Source: Candidatus Kaiserbacteria bacterium (GTDB lineage: Bacteria > Patescibacteriota > Minisyncoccia > Phycocordibacterales > UBA12088). From it: 35,496 nucleotides of DNA. The position numbers and the translations under genes are program-made. Within the stretch, counting starts at the first letter, position 1. The number at the start of each line of letters is the position of its first letter. The notes under the pieces were generated by a model. The model was not told where the DNA came from. It did not search any database and worked only from the letters and a program-made list of their open reading frames with translations. The DNA is taken from positions 1-35,496 of the forward strand of contig SKIN01000044.1 of the NCBI GenBank assembly GCA_007116405.1. The letters run 5' to 3'. Positions 6,968 through 14,349 of this stretch are shown here, in pieces.

Positions 6968-8518
6968 ATGACAAAGACCGAAACACAGTCCGCGGACGAG
7001 CTTATCTCGTACATGTCGAACCCCACGGAGGAGGACAAAGCGCTGGTGCGGAAAGCGTTTGATTTTGCAAAGGAAGCGCACCGAGACCATAAGCGCATGA
7101 GTGGTGAGCCGTATTTCAACCACTTGTATGCCACTGCAAAGGCGCTCGCCGAGATAGACATGGGGGCACGCACCATTAGTGCGGGCCTGTTACATGACTC
7201 GATAGAGGATGTGGGCGTGACGCCGGAGCAGATCCGTGATGAATTTGGACCCGAGGTTCTCTTTTTGGTAGAGGGGGTCACCAAGCTGGGAGAACTGAAG
7301 TACCGTGGTGCCGGGCGTCATATCGAAAGCCTGCGACGACTCTTTGTCGCAACGAGTCAGGATATCCGCGTACTCCTCATCAAGCTGATGGATAGGCGCC
7401 ATAACATGCACACACTCGACCACGTGAGGCCGGAAAAGCGCCTGCGTATCGCCACCGAAACACTGTCTATCTACGCCCCCATAGCCGACAGACTCGGGAT
7501 GGGCCGACTCAAGAGCGAGCTCGAAGACCTTGCGTTCAAATACGTGTACCCAAAGGAATACAAGCGCATCGAAGAGATCATGAGCGAGAGCAAGCTTGCC
7601 AATGAGCCGAAGCTCGAGAAAGTGCGCAACAACCTCAAGCGAGCGCTTGCGGAACACGGGGTCAAGAATTTTCGTACCGAATCACGGGTAAAGGGGCTGT
7701 ACTCCCTCTACCGGAAACTCGAACGCAAAGGAGGGGACCTCGACAAGATATACGACCTCCAAGCCATTCGCGTCATCCTTGGAAATGTCGAGGATTGCTA
7801 CCGTGCGTTAGGTGTCGCTCATACCCTCTGGCACCCACTGCCGGGAAAGATAAAGGACTACATCGCATTCGAGAAGCCCAACGGTTACCGTTCCATTCAT
7901 AGCACCGTGATGACTCCCGACGCGGGGCCGGTGGAGCTGCAGTTCCGCACTGAGGAAATGCACCGTGAGGCGCAGTTTGGTATTGCCTCACACCTCGGAT
8001 ACAAAGAGCAAGAAGGGCCGACCCTCGACCGCGGGCAGCAGAAGCGTGAGCAGCTGTGGTACCGGCACCTCATCCCCTCCCTCTTCAATACACAGGTGCA
8101 AAACCGTACTGAACAGAAGAAGACCCCCAAGTGGATCAGTGAACTCGCCGATGCACATCTGGCGGAAACGCTCACCGAACGCGATACGTTCATGCAGGAG
8201 ATACAGGACGACTTCTTCAGTCACCGCATCTTCGTATTCACACCAAAAGGTGACGTCATCGACCTTCCTATTGACTCAACGCCTATCGACTTTGCGTATG
8301 CAGTACACTCGGAGATAGGCGACCGCACCGCACGTGCGATAGTGAACGGAAAGATAGCCCCACTCAACGCTCAGTTGAAGAACGGTGACATTGTCCAAAT
8401 AGAGACCAGTAAGAATGCCCACCCGAACAAAAAATGGTGCGAATACGTCCGCACCACTATGGCACGCAAACACATCCATCAAGCACTGCTACGGCAGCAG
8501 AAGGATGGAAAACACTAG
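6968..8518 (+). CDS. Bifunctional (p)ppGpp synthetase/hydrolase, RelA/SpoT family
   Basis: This enzyme makes and degrades the alarmone (p)ppGpp. The 516 residues hold, in order, an HD hydrolase domain, a synthetase domain and a TGS domain. In the HD domain LLHDSIED and the metal site in KLMDRRHNM are kept, so hydrolysis looks intact. In the synthetase domain RVKGLYSLYRK, DLQAIRVI, KPNGYRSIHSTV and VELQFRTEEMHREAQFGIASH are kept. The TGS domain starts near RIFVFTPKGDVIDLP. The protein ends soon after TGS, so the helical, zinc-finger and ACT domains of long Rel enzymes are missing; ribosome sensing may differ. The ATG at 6968 lies right after promoter-like sequence (TTGCGT-N17-CATAGT), suggesting a leaderless mRNA. 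It diverges from mraZ and converges on parB with a three-base gap. Confidence 0.95.
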   Translation: MTKTETQSADELISYMSNPTEEDKALVRKAFDFAKEAHRDHKRMSGEPYFNHLYATAKALAEIDMGARTISAGLLHDSIEDVGVTPEQIRDEFGPEVLFLVEGVTKLGELKYRGAGRHIESLRRLFVATSQDIRVLLIKLMDRRHNMHTLDHVRPEKRLRIATETLSIYAPIADRLGMGRLKSELEDLAFKYVYPKEYKRIEEIMSESKLANEPKLEKVRNNLKRALAEHGVKNFRTESRVKGLYSLYRKLERKGGDLDKIYDLQAIRVILGNVEDCYRALGVAHTLWHPLPGKIKDYIAFEKPNGYRSIHSTVMTPDAGPVELQFRTEEMHREAQFGIASHLGYKEQEGPTLDRGQQKREQLWYRHLIPSLFNTQVQNRTEQKKTPKWISELADAHLAETLTERDTFMQEIQDDFFSHRIFVFTPKGDVIDLPIDSTPIDFAYAVHSEIGDRTARAIVNGKIAPLNAQLKNGDIVQIETSKNAHPNKKWCEYVRTTMARKHIHQALLRQQKDGKH

Positions 8519-8521
8519 TGT

Positions 8522-9763
8522 TTATATACTGAAGTTGCGCAAGGAGTAGAGGTCATCCTCCTCCTCTTCGCGCTTATGCGAGGGTTCGTTGGTCTCGTTT
8601 TGCTCTACTTGCGCCGGCACTGCTTGGGCCTGGGGCGTCATACCGAGCATTGCAAACGCCGCACTCATACGGTCGGTACTAGAGCGCTCAGGTGCGGTGT
8701 CTTCTTCAGGTAATGGACGGTCCTGTGATGGTGCAACATGCGGCGCTTCCGCGTCGACGGCGGGCTCCCCGGAAGCCTCTCCGCTCGCTATGTCCGCGAT
8801 AGGGTCAGCGCTGTCTTCTTCCGGCATTGCCATCGTTCCGGCTGCTGCTGCAAATACTCCGGCGGCAACCGCAGGTGCAGTGCGTTGCGGCGCCTCGCTT
8901 GGAAACATGTTCGCGGCACGCATCTCACTCTCTCGCTCCACTTGGATGGCGCGAAGTAGGGCTTCCAAGTCGTCCGGTGAGAAGAAGCTGATGACGACAC
9001 GTCCGCCTACCTCCCTTGGCTCGATAGTGACTCGGGTTCCCAGTTTCTCTGTGAGAGAGCGCTCGAGCTCAAGTATTTCCGGGTTGATCTTATGCTTGGC
9101 ACTCACTTTGTCTTGCGCGGCTCGACGCGCCAGTGCTTCCGATTCGCGCACGGTCAACTTTCGGAGCAGTATCTCCTTTGCGAGTACCGCCTGCTCTTCC
9201 GGTCTATCATTGAGCATCATAAGGGGACGAGCGTGCCCTTCGGAAATGCGTCCCTCGGAAAGGTACGTAAGCATGTTCTCAGGTAGCGTGAGGAGGCGTA
9301 ATGTGTTTGAGACGTATTCTCTACTCTTGCCAACCTTCTTTCCTATTTCGATATGAGTGAAATTGAACTCTTTATACAATTTTTGAAATGCTATCGCGCG
9401 GTCGACCGGGTTCAGGTCTTCGCGCTGGAGGTTCTCGATGATGGCGAGCTCCAGCTTCATTTGGTCGGTCTGTTCACCGGTACGGATGATGACCGGAACC
9501 TGGGAAAGACCGGCTATTTTGCTTGCGCGGAGACGGCGCTCACCGGCAATGAGCTCGTATGATACGTTGATGCCCCCGTCTTCGCGGGACCTTTCGTGTC
9601 GTGTGACCGTGAGCGGCTGGAGAAGCCCGTACATGCGAATCGACTCCGCAAGCTCGTTGAGCTTTGCTTCATCGAACTCTCTGCGTGGCTGAAACGGGTT
9701 TGGCTTGATGCGTTCGATCTCAACCCAGAAGATCGAATCGCGATACATATCGCTCTCGCTCAT
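8522..9763 (-). CDS. parB: ParB/Spo0J-family chromosome segregation protein with acidic C-terminal extension
   Basis: ParB binds parS sites, spreads as a CTP-gated clamp and works with ParA in chromosome segregation. The 413 residues begin with the ParB/Sulfiredoxin-fold CTP domain (NPFQPRREFDEAKLNELAESI, then GERRLRASKIAG and ENLQREDLNP). A helix-turn-helix region follows (about 140-170, IGKKVGKSREYVSNTLRLLTLP). The core ends near residue 285. Then comes a low-complexity tail of about 130 residues rich in Ala, Glu, Asp and Pro, longer than in most ParB proteins and probably disordered. No parA lies next to it. The ATG at 9763 has no Shine-Dalgarno site. Confidence 0.93.
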   Translation of the reverse strand: MSESDMYRDSIFWVEIERIKPNPFQPRREFDEAKLNELAESIRMYGLLQPLTVTRHERSREDGGINVSYELIAGERRLRASKIAGLSQVPVIIRTGEQTDQMKLELAIIENLQREDLNPVDRAIAFQKLYKEFNFTHIEIGKKVGKSREYVSNTLRLLTLPENMLTYLSEGRISEGHARPLMMLNDRPEEQAVLAKEILLRKLTVRESEALARRAAQDKVSAKHKINPEILELERSLTEKLGTRVTIEPREVGGRVVISFFSPDDLEALLRAIQVERESEMRAANMFPSEAPQRTAPAVAAGVFAAAAGTMAMPEEDSADPIADIASGEASGEPAVDAEAPHVAPSQDRPLPEEDTAPERSSTDRMSAAFAMLGMTPQAQAVPAQVEQNETNEPSHKREEEEDDLYSLRNFSI

Positions 9764-9837
9764 GACGTGATGGTGACAGGTGCGACGGGCAAGATCGACA
9801 CCCTTACTAAATGCCCGATGTGTTTAGTATACACTGA

Positions 9838-9865
9838 TTGCCCTCTATAGAAAATGCGGTACACT
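9838..9865 (+). promoter_or_regulatory. Promoter of tRNA-Leu(CAA)
   Basis: TTGCCC (9838-9843), a 16-bp spacer, TACACT (9860-9865); start expected near 9872, 13 bases before the tRNA. A TATACT on the opposite strand (9827-9832) may serve parB. Confidence 0.55.
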
Positions 9866-9884
9866 GTGGAAACCCCGATACCAT

Positions 9885-9966
9885 GCCGGAGTGGCGGAAT
9901 TGGTAGACGCGCACGACTCAAAATCGTGTCTCGCAAGGGGTGAGGGTTCGATTCCCTCCTCCGGCA
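9885..9966 (+). tRNA. tRNA-Leu (anticodon CAA)
   Basis: Class II tRNA with acceptor GCCGGAG/CTCCGGC, anticodon arm CACGA-CTCAAAA-TCGTG giving CAA, a long variable arm, and T-arm GGGTTCGATTCCC. The discriminator is A; CCA is not encoded (CAC follows). Confidence 0.95.
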
Positions 9967-9975
9967 CACACATAC

Positions 9976-10007
9976 ACCGTCTATGACCACACTGTCATAG
10001 ACGGTTT
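9976..10007 (+). terminator. Terminator after tRNA-Leu
   Basis: ACCGTCTATGAC (9976-9987) pairs perfectly with GTCATAGACGGT (9994-10005), a 12-bp stem with a six-base loop; only a short T-run follows. Confidence 0.7.
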
Positions 10008-10035
10008 AAGCGATGCTGCTGCCCTGCCGTCAATA

Positions 10036-10062
10036 CCTGTGGAGCTGACAGGCGGGTATAGT
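10036..10062 (+). promoter_or_regulatory. -10 TATAGT with upstream inverted repeat CCTGT-N7-ACAGG
   Basis: TATAGT (10057-10062) is 38 bases before the NlpC/P60-like gene. No good -35 is visible, but an inverted repeat, CCTGT (10036-10040) and ACAGG (10048-10052), occupies the -35/spacer region and could be an operator. Confidence 0.35.
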
Positions 10063-10099
10063 ACACGTAGAAGGCAACCACAACGCGAGGAGGTGCAGT

Positions 10100-10573
10100 A
10101 TGTTGTCGTTTGAGATGCGTGAAGAACGCGGATTTCCCCTACTGTTTCAGACGTACTTGCAGACAGTTAAGAATAGTGTCAGCTCGCATCAGTTCCGTAA
10201 TCTGTACATGGAGCAAGGCGGTCGTAGTGTGGACGTACTTGAGGACGGCAATCTCTCGTGCGCGTACTACGTATCGTCCCTACTGATGCCACTTGGACTC
10301 ATTCAGCGTCCACACACGTGGGTCAAGAATACCGTTCATGACCTTCGTTCATCCGGATGGGAAGCAACCAAGGTCCTTGAACCAGGCTGCATACTTGTAT
10401 GGGCGGCAAAAGTGGGGGAGAGCGGCAGGTCTCATAAGCACATCGGCTTTTACATCGGGGGTGGTCGTGCCATAAGCAACGACGACCGCCTTCGGTCACC
10501 GCAGGAGCATGACGCCGATATGGGCGGGAGGCACATCGACCTTATTCTCGATCATTACGCGCTGGAACGGTAA
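10100..10573 (+). CDS. Predicted NlpC/P60- or CHAP-like cysteine hydrolase
   Basis: The 157-residue protein has the order expected of a papain-like NlpC/P60 or CHAP amidase: a cysteine at a helix start (SCAYYVSSLL, about residues 53-62), then a histidine in SHKHIGFYIGGG (about 112-123), then polar residues in RAISNDD. PGCILVW before the histidine fits the core beta strand. There is no signal peptide or membrane segment, which is unusual for a wall hydrolase and suggests a cytoplasmic or non-classical substrate. The assignment is by motif order only. A strong Shine-Dalgarno site, GAGGAGGT, six bases before the ATG fixes the start. It is monocistronic, with a terminator at 10595-10623. Confidence 0.6.
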   Translation: MLSFEMREERGFPLLFQTYLQTVKNSVSSHQFRNLYMEQGGRSVDVLEDGNLSCAYYVSSLLMPLGLIQRPHTWVKNTVHDLRSSGWEATKVLEPGCILVWAAKVGESGRSHKHIGFYIGGGRAISNDDRLRSPQEHDADMGGRHIDLILDHYALER

Positions 10574-10594
10574 GTTCGCGCAGCACACCATAAC

Positions 10595-10625
10595 GGGCGG
10601 CCCTTGCGGGGTCGCCCTCTTTTTC
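10595..10625 (+). terminator. Terminator nested in the miaA promoter
   Basis: GGGCGGCCC (10595-10603) pairs with GGGTCGCCC (10609-10617) with one G-T pair; the loop is TTGCG, and TCTTTTTCT follows. The loop supplies the -35 of miaA and the T-run lies in its spacer. Confidence 0.8.
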
Positions 10626-10631
10626 TATACT
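10604..10631 (+). promoter_or_regulatory. miaA promoter placing transcription start at the ATG
   Basis: TTGCGG (10604-10609), a 16-bp spacer, TATACT (10626-10631), then exactly six bases to the ATG at 10638. Standard spacing makes the A of ATG the +1 base, so miaA is predicted to be leaderless. Confidence 0.65.
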
Positions 10632-10637
10632 GCACTG

Positions 10638-11540
10638 ATGGAACAGCAACGACTCATCGCTATCGTAGGACCCACGGCAAGTGGGAAGACAGGCCTCGGC
10701 ATAGAGCTTGCAAGGCACATTGGCGGCGAGGTCATTTCTGCCGATTCACGGCAGGTGTACCGAGGGCTCGACATCGGCACCGAGAAAGTGACGCTGAGGG
10801 AGATGAGGGGTGTTCCCCATCACTGTATTGATATAGCTTCCCCGCAGCGCACCTTTTCGGTAGAACAATGGCGCACCCATGCGCTTCGTGCCCTGCGTGA
10901 CATCGTGCGGAGAGGCAATGTGCCTATCCTTGTCGGTGGCACAGGGTGGTACGTCGATGCACTTTTGTACGGTGTCGTACTGCCACACGTACCACCAAAC
11001 CTTGCCCTGCGTGCCTCGCTACAGAAACGGTCAACTGAAGAACTCTACGACACGCTGCGCACACTCGACCCCGAACGCGCTCGTACCGTAGAACGACACA
11101 ACCCTCGACGACTCATACGAGCGATCGAGGTTGCAACGGCGTGCGGCAGTGTCCCCCAGATACGCTACGACGCGCCTGCGTTTGATGTACTGTGGGCGGG
11201 CCTGAACCCCGGAATGGAGGAACTCGAGAAGCGAATTGAGGCGCGGTTGGAGCGCAGTTTGCGTCGGGGACTCGTAGCAGAGACCAAAGCGCTGCGTACC
11301 GACCTGCACCTATCAACCAAACGTATTGAGGAACTTGGTCTGGAGTATCGCGCTGTGGATGCGTACCTACGAGGCGCGTACACCAAGGACGAACTCCGTG
11401 CACAGCTCGTGACAGGACTTCGGCGCTACGCGAAGCGTCAAATGACGTGGTTCAAGCGCAACAAGGACATTGTGTGGTACACAAGCCCCGACGATGCGCT
11501 GGGTGACACCCTGCTTCGACTCACTTCTCCTCCTCAGTAA
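10638..11540 (+). CDS. miaA: tRNA dimethylallyltransferase
   Basis: MiaA adds a dimethylallyl group to N6 of A37 in tRNAs reading UNN codons; several tRNAs here carry A36-A37. The 300 residues show the P-loop GPTASGKT (about 11-18), the signature EVISADSRQVYRGLDIGTEK, HHCIDIASPQRTFSV, VGGTGWYVDALLYG, and the C-terminal RRYAKRQMTWFKRN. All are typical of the family, as is the length. The start at 10638 begins with MEQQRLIAIVGPT; upstream reading would run through the terminator at 10595-10623. The 3' end overlaps the convergent xseB by 20 bases. Confidence 0.97.
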   Translation: MEQQRLIAIVGPTASGKTGLGIELARHIGGEVISADSRQVYRGLDIGTEKVTLREMRGVPHHCIDIASPQRTFSVEQWRTHALRALRDIVRRGNVPILVGGTGWYVDALLYGVVLPHVPPNLALRASLQKRSTEELYDTLRTLDPERARTVERHNPRRLIRAIEVATACGSVPQIRYDAPAFDVLWAGLNPGMEELEKRIEARLERSLRRGLVAETKALRTDLHLSTKRIEELGLEYRAVDAYLRGAYTKDELRAQLVTGLRRYAKRQMTWFKRNKDIVWYTSPDDALGDTLLRLTSPPQ

Positions 11541-11733
11541 GGTCTGCTTCTATCTCACGAAATTCATTCTCAACCTCGCGGATGCGTGCTTTGAGTTTTT
11601 TGACCAGCGCAGCACCCTGCTTGACCTTTGAGAGGCCTTCTTCCACATCAAGCTCTTCGCCTTTCTCAAACCACTCGGCTATGGCTTCGAGTTCTTTAAG
11701 CTGGGTCTGTATGGTGTCCTTTTTTTCTGTCAT
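11521..11733 (-). CDS. xseB: Exodeoxyribonuclease VII small subunit
   Basis: XseB is the small helical subunit that binds XseA to form exonuclease VII, which degrades single-stranded DNA to short oligonucleotides. The 70 residues fit the usual 60-80. They show the family pattern LKELEAIAEWFEKGEELDVEEGLSK followed by a coiled-coil stretch (KLKARIREVENEFREIE). The ATG at 11733 lies four bases after the xseA stop, and the pair are co-translated. The last 20 bases overlap the 3' end of miaA on the other strand. Confidence 0.9.
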   Translation of the reverse strand: MTEKKDTIQTQLKELEAIAEWFEKGEELDVEEGLSKVKQGAALVKKLKARIREVENEFREIEADLTEEEK

Positions 11734-11737
11734 GGTC

Positions 11738-13015
11738 CTATTGTACACCGCTATCCTTCTTTTGCACGACCGACCGCACAGTGCCGTCCGCCAAGCGAGT
11801 CGTGAGTGTGTCACCTTCCGTGACATCGTTCACACTCCTCACCACTTTCCCTGCGGGATCGTACACAATGCCATACCCGCGAGCAAGTAAGCGTGCGGGG
11901 TCTGAGACGGCGATGATGCGCTCGAAACCTTCTATGGACCGCACCGTGTCACTCAGGCGGGACGTCAGGGCGCCGAGGATACGACGTGTGTAGCGTGCCT
12001 CACGCTCACGGATACGAGTGACCTCGAGGGGAATGCGGTTACGTGCGGAACGTATCACCTCTTCATAGCGGTAGAAACGCGACACAATGCGTGCAATGGC
12101 GTGCCGGACACCTCTCATGGCAAGCTCAGCTCTGTGCTCCATGTCACGTAGGTTGGTACGGAATGACGTGGCGATGCGCTCTGCTAGACGTGGCATACGC
12201 TCTGTGAGCGGGGCCCACGAGTCATTGATGAGATGCGCGACCGCTGTCGGTGTACTCGCGCTTCTGTCTGCGACCATGTTTGCTATAGGAGCATCCACAT
12301 CGTGACCAATGCCCACCAAGACAGGTACAGGGCTTGCGAATATGGCTCGCGCCACAGCTTCATTGTTGAAGCCCTGGAGCGACTCGAGTGAACCGCCGCC
12401 ACGAATGAGCACAAGGACTTCGGGGCCATCCTTCATGCGTGCAAAGTGTTCTATGGCGCGAAGTATCTCCGACGCGGAATCAGCACCTTCGACCCCGGCA
12501 TGGAGAAAGTCGATACGGATACCCAACGGGCGCAGGTTCTTTCTGAGGTCTTGCAACACGACGCCGTTGCGTGAAGATATGACACCTATGTGGCTGATAC
12601 AGACGGGCAGCTCACGCTTCCGCACAAAGAGACCCTCTTGGTCGAGTTTCTTTACAAGGAGCTCGTATGCCCTGCGTAGCGCGCCCTCACCGACAGGTTC
12701 GATCTGCGACACCCAAAAGCCGAAGTTGCCGCTCTTTGCCGCTATCTTTCCGTAGCCGGTCACACGGACCGCCATGCCTTCTTCCACATTCACTCCAAGG
12801 CGCCGGTAGACGCCGCTGTGGAGTCCGCACCTGAGTATCGCGCCTGTCTCCGCATCCTTGAGCGCGAAGAAGACCCATTGCGGGAGTATCTTGAGGTCGG
12901 TCACTTCCCCTTCCACCGACACCGTGAGTGGTGCCAGCAATGTGTTCACCACTTCGAGGTATTCGTCCACGCGCAATACCCGCGAAGTGAGTTCGTCTGT
13001 GAAAGGATGTGACAT
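11738..13015 (-). CDS. xseA: Exodeoxyribonuclease VII large subunit
   Basis: XseA is the catalytic subunit of exonuclease VII. The 425 residues have an N-terminal OB-fold domain (about 1-100, with VEGEVTDLK). A catalytic core follows with IGVISSRNGVVLQD, RGGGSLESLQGFN (usual RGGGSxEDL; the aspartate is serine here) and GIGHDVDAPIANMVADRSASTPTAVA. Then come a long coiled coil and a C-terminal tail with LARGYGIV. It begins only four bases after tRNA-Trp, so tRNA 3' processing would leave a nearly leaderless xseA mRNA; no Shine-Dalgarno site fits. xseB follows directly. Confidence 0.95.
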   Translation of the reverse strand: MSHPFTDELTSRVLRVDEYLEVVNTLLAPLTVSVEGEVTDLKILPQWVFFALKDAETGAILRCGLHSGVYRRLGVNVEEGMAVRVTGYGKIAAKSGNFGFWVSQIEPVGEGALRRAYELLVKKLDQEGLFVRKRELPVCISHIGVISSRNGVVLQDLRKNLRPLGIRIDFLHAGVEGADSASEILRAIEHFARMKDGPEVLVLIRGGGSLESLQGFNNEAVARAIFASPVPVLVGIGHDVDAPIANMVADRSASTPTAVAHLINDSWAPLTERMPRLAERIATSFRTNLRDMEHRAELAMRGVRHAIARIVSRFYRYEEVIRSARNRIPLEVTRIREREARYTRRILGALTSRLSDTVRSIEGFERIIAVSDPARLLARGYGIVYDPAGKVVRSVNDVTEGDTLTTRLADGTVRSVVQKKDSGVQ

Positions 13016-13019
13016 GATG

Positions 13020-13090
13020 CGGGTCCACTCCGACTCGAACGGAGGACGGCGGTTTTGGAGACCGCTGTTTTACCACTAAACTATGGACCC
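13020..13090 (-). tRNA. tRNA-Trp (anticodon CCA)
   Basis: Acceptor GGGTCCA/TGGACCC, anticodon arm GCGGT-CTCCAAA-ACCGC giving CCA, discriminator G. The 3' CCA is not encoded; the next bases are CATC and then the xseA ATG. A -10-like TATACG lies seven bases before the 5' end. Confidence 0.95.
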
Positions 13091-13109
13091 GTAACGACGT
13101 ATATTTTCC

Positions 13110-13140
13110 CCTAAAAACAACAAACCGGCAAGTGCCGGCT
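13110..13140 (-). terminator. Terminator after rpmG
   Basis: On the minus strand CCGGC-ACTT-GCCGG, extended by two weaker pairs, is followed by TTTGTTGTTTTT. It lies 21 bases past the rpmG stop and before tRNA-Trp. Confidence 0.7.
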
Positions 13141-13161
13141 GTGCAGTGCGTGCGTGGAGGC

Positions 13162-13317
13162 TTACTTCTTCACCTCCTTATACACCACATACTTCCTGAG
13201 CACAGGGTCGTATTTGCGAAGTTCAAGCTTCTTTTCGACACGCTTTTTGTTGCGGTTGTCGTACCGCATATGCTTGCTCTCAGTGCTCTTCAGTTTTACT
13301 AGGTGATCCTGGGACAT
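13162..13317 (-). CDS. rpmG: 50S ribosomal protein bL33, zinc-free form
   Basis: bL33 is a small protein of the large ribosomal subunit near the E site. The 51 residues match the family, with VKLKSTESKHMRYDNRNKK and the hallmark KLELRKYDPVLRKYVVYKEVK at the end. The two CxxC pairs of the zinc-binding form are missing, so this is the cysteine-free type. The ATG at 13317 gives the normal length. The promoter at 13325-13353 puts transcription start within one or two bases of the ATG. Monocistronic. Confidence 0.95.
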   Translation of the reverse strand: MSQDHLVKLKSTESKHMRYDNRNKKRVEKKLELRKYDPVLRKYVVYKEVKK

Positions 13318-13324
13318 GCGAAGG

Positions 13325-13353
13325 ATAGTACAGCAATAGAGGGCGGGCGTCAA
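13325..13353 (-). promoter_or_regulatory. rpmG promoter, leaderless geometry
   Basis: Minus strand: TTGACG (13348-13353), a 17-bp spacer, TACTAT (13325-13330), then seven bases to the ATG at 13317. Confidence 0.7.
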
Positions 13354-13379
13354 TAAAAGGCTACGCGCATCCCCTTAGA

Positions 13380-14339
13380 TCAATTATATACGGAGAAGTG
13401 TGCTGCCGTTATGCGCGGGACGACTTGTATGCTACCGGCTGGCACGCCCTGCGCGACAAGCTGATCTTTCTCTTGTTGTGTCTTGACTTCATAGACCGCG
13501 CGAAGTCCGTTTGCTTCTGCTATTTCAATCACCCTTCTTACTTCTGCTCCCGTGGGTGTGTAGGAAGAACCACCAACAAAGTTGTAGTCGATGCACGTGC
13601 CATTGTAGTGGCACGGATTACTGTGACGGACAGTCGGTGGCCATACCTCAGTGACCCACATGTTAAGTCCGGCTGCTGTTACAGCGTTGTGGAATGTGAT
13701 TATCTTATCAAGGGTGTTTGCATCGAGTTGGCAATTTCCCGTAGGTGACGCACTCCTGTCGCACTCCCTTCCGTTTGTACGAAGAGAGTGGATGTCGACA
13801 CAGGTGCTACAAAATGATGTTGCTACGGGTGCTTGGGGTGGACGCGTTATAGGTTCGCCGGGTGTAAGCGGAGGTCGTTCGGGGCCCTCTATGTCAGTAC
13901 CTCTACATAGGATTTCATTCCATGGACCCCATTCTGCCGGACCTGCCTCGCCATAGAACGTCTTCATAGCAAAATCGATAAAGAGGTATGACGCGAGTAC
14001 GATGATCAGTCCTATGAGCGTTCTAATGAAAACACGGTGTGCCTTTGCGATGTTCGCAGGGCTCGCCGGAGAGAACAAATACAGAACGCCAGCGTTCACA
14101 AATAACAGTGCTGCTACAATCACTACTACAAATACAAAGAAGTCGATGATGTTCTTAGCAAGTGCGACGAGTTCACAGGGGGTGCAAATATCATCAGTGG
14201 TGTTTCCACAGGGAACCAGTGGTGCCAGCCATGCAAAAGACAGCAAAGGAAACAGCATGAGCACTGTGACCATTGCCACCATTAGCCTGCTTCTTGCAGA
14301 CCGCCTTGTTGATGAATTGTTGTTGGCTTCTGTATTCAT
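13380..14339 (-). CDS. Pilin-like (VirB2/TrbC type) membrane protein fused to an M15-peptidase-like domain
   Basis: The 319-residue protein has a signal-like segment (about 20-38), a cysteine-containing linker (LVPCG and CTPC), and two membrane spans (about 67-90 and 105-127) in the arrangement of VirB2/TrbC-like pilins. A proline-rich linker follows, then a soluble C-terminal domain (about 190-319). This contains TEVWPPTVRHSNPCHYNGTCID, which resembles the HxxGxxxD zinc motif of M15 D,D-/L,D-carboxypeptidases, and a late histidine in AAHFSVYN that could be the third ligand. A role in trimming peptidoglycan is inference. The ATG at 14339 lies 10 bases after the upstream paralogue stops; the first 150 residues are closely related to the end of that paralogue, a tandem duplication. 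Confidence 0.7.
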   Translation of the reverse strand: MNTEANNNSSTRRSARSRLMVAMVTVLMLFPLLSFAWLAPLVPCGNTTDDICTPCELVALAKNIIDFFVFVVVIVAALLFVNAGVLYLFSPASPANIAKAHRVFIRTLIGLIIVLASYLFIDFAMKTFYGEAGPAEWGPWNEILCRGTDIEGPERPPLTPGEPITRPPQAPVATSFCSTCVDIHSLRTNGRECDRSASPTGNCQLDANTLDKIITFHNAVTAAGLNMWVTEVWPPTVRHSNPCHYNGTCIDYNFVGGSSYTPTGAEVRRVIEIAEANGLRAVYEVKTQQEKDQLVAQGVPAGSIQVVPRITAAHFSVYN

Positions 14340-14349
14340 GGGGCAAGAA

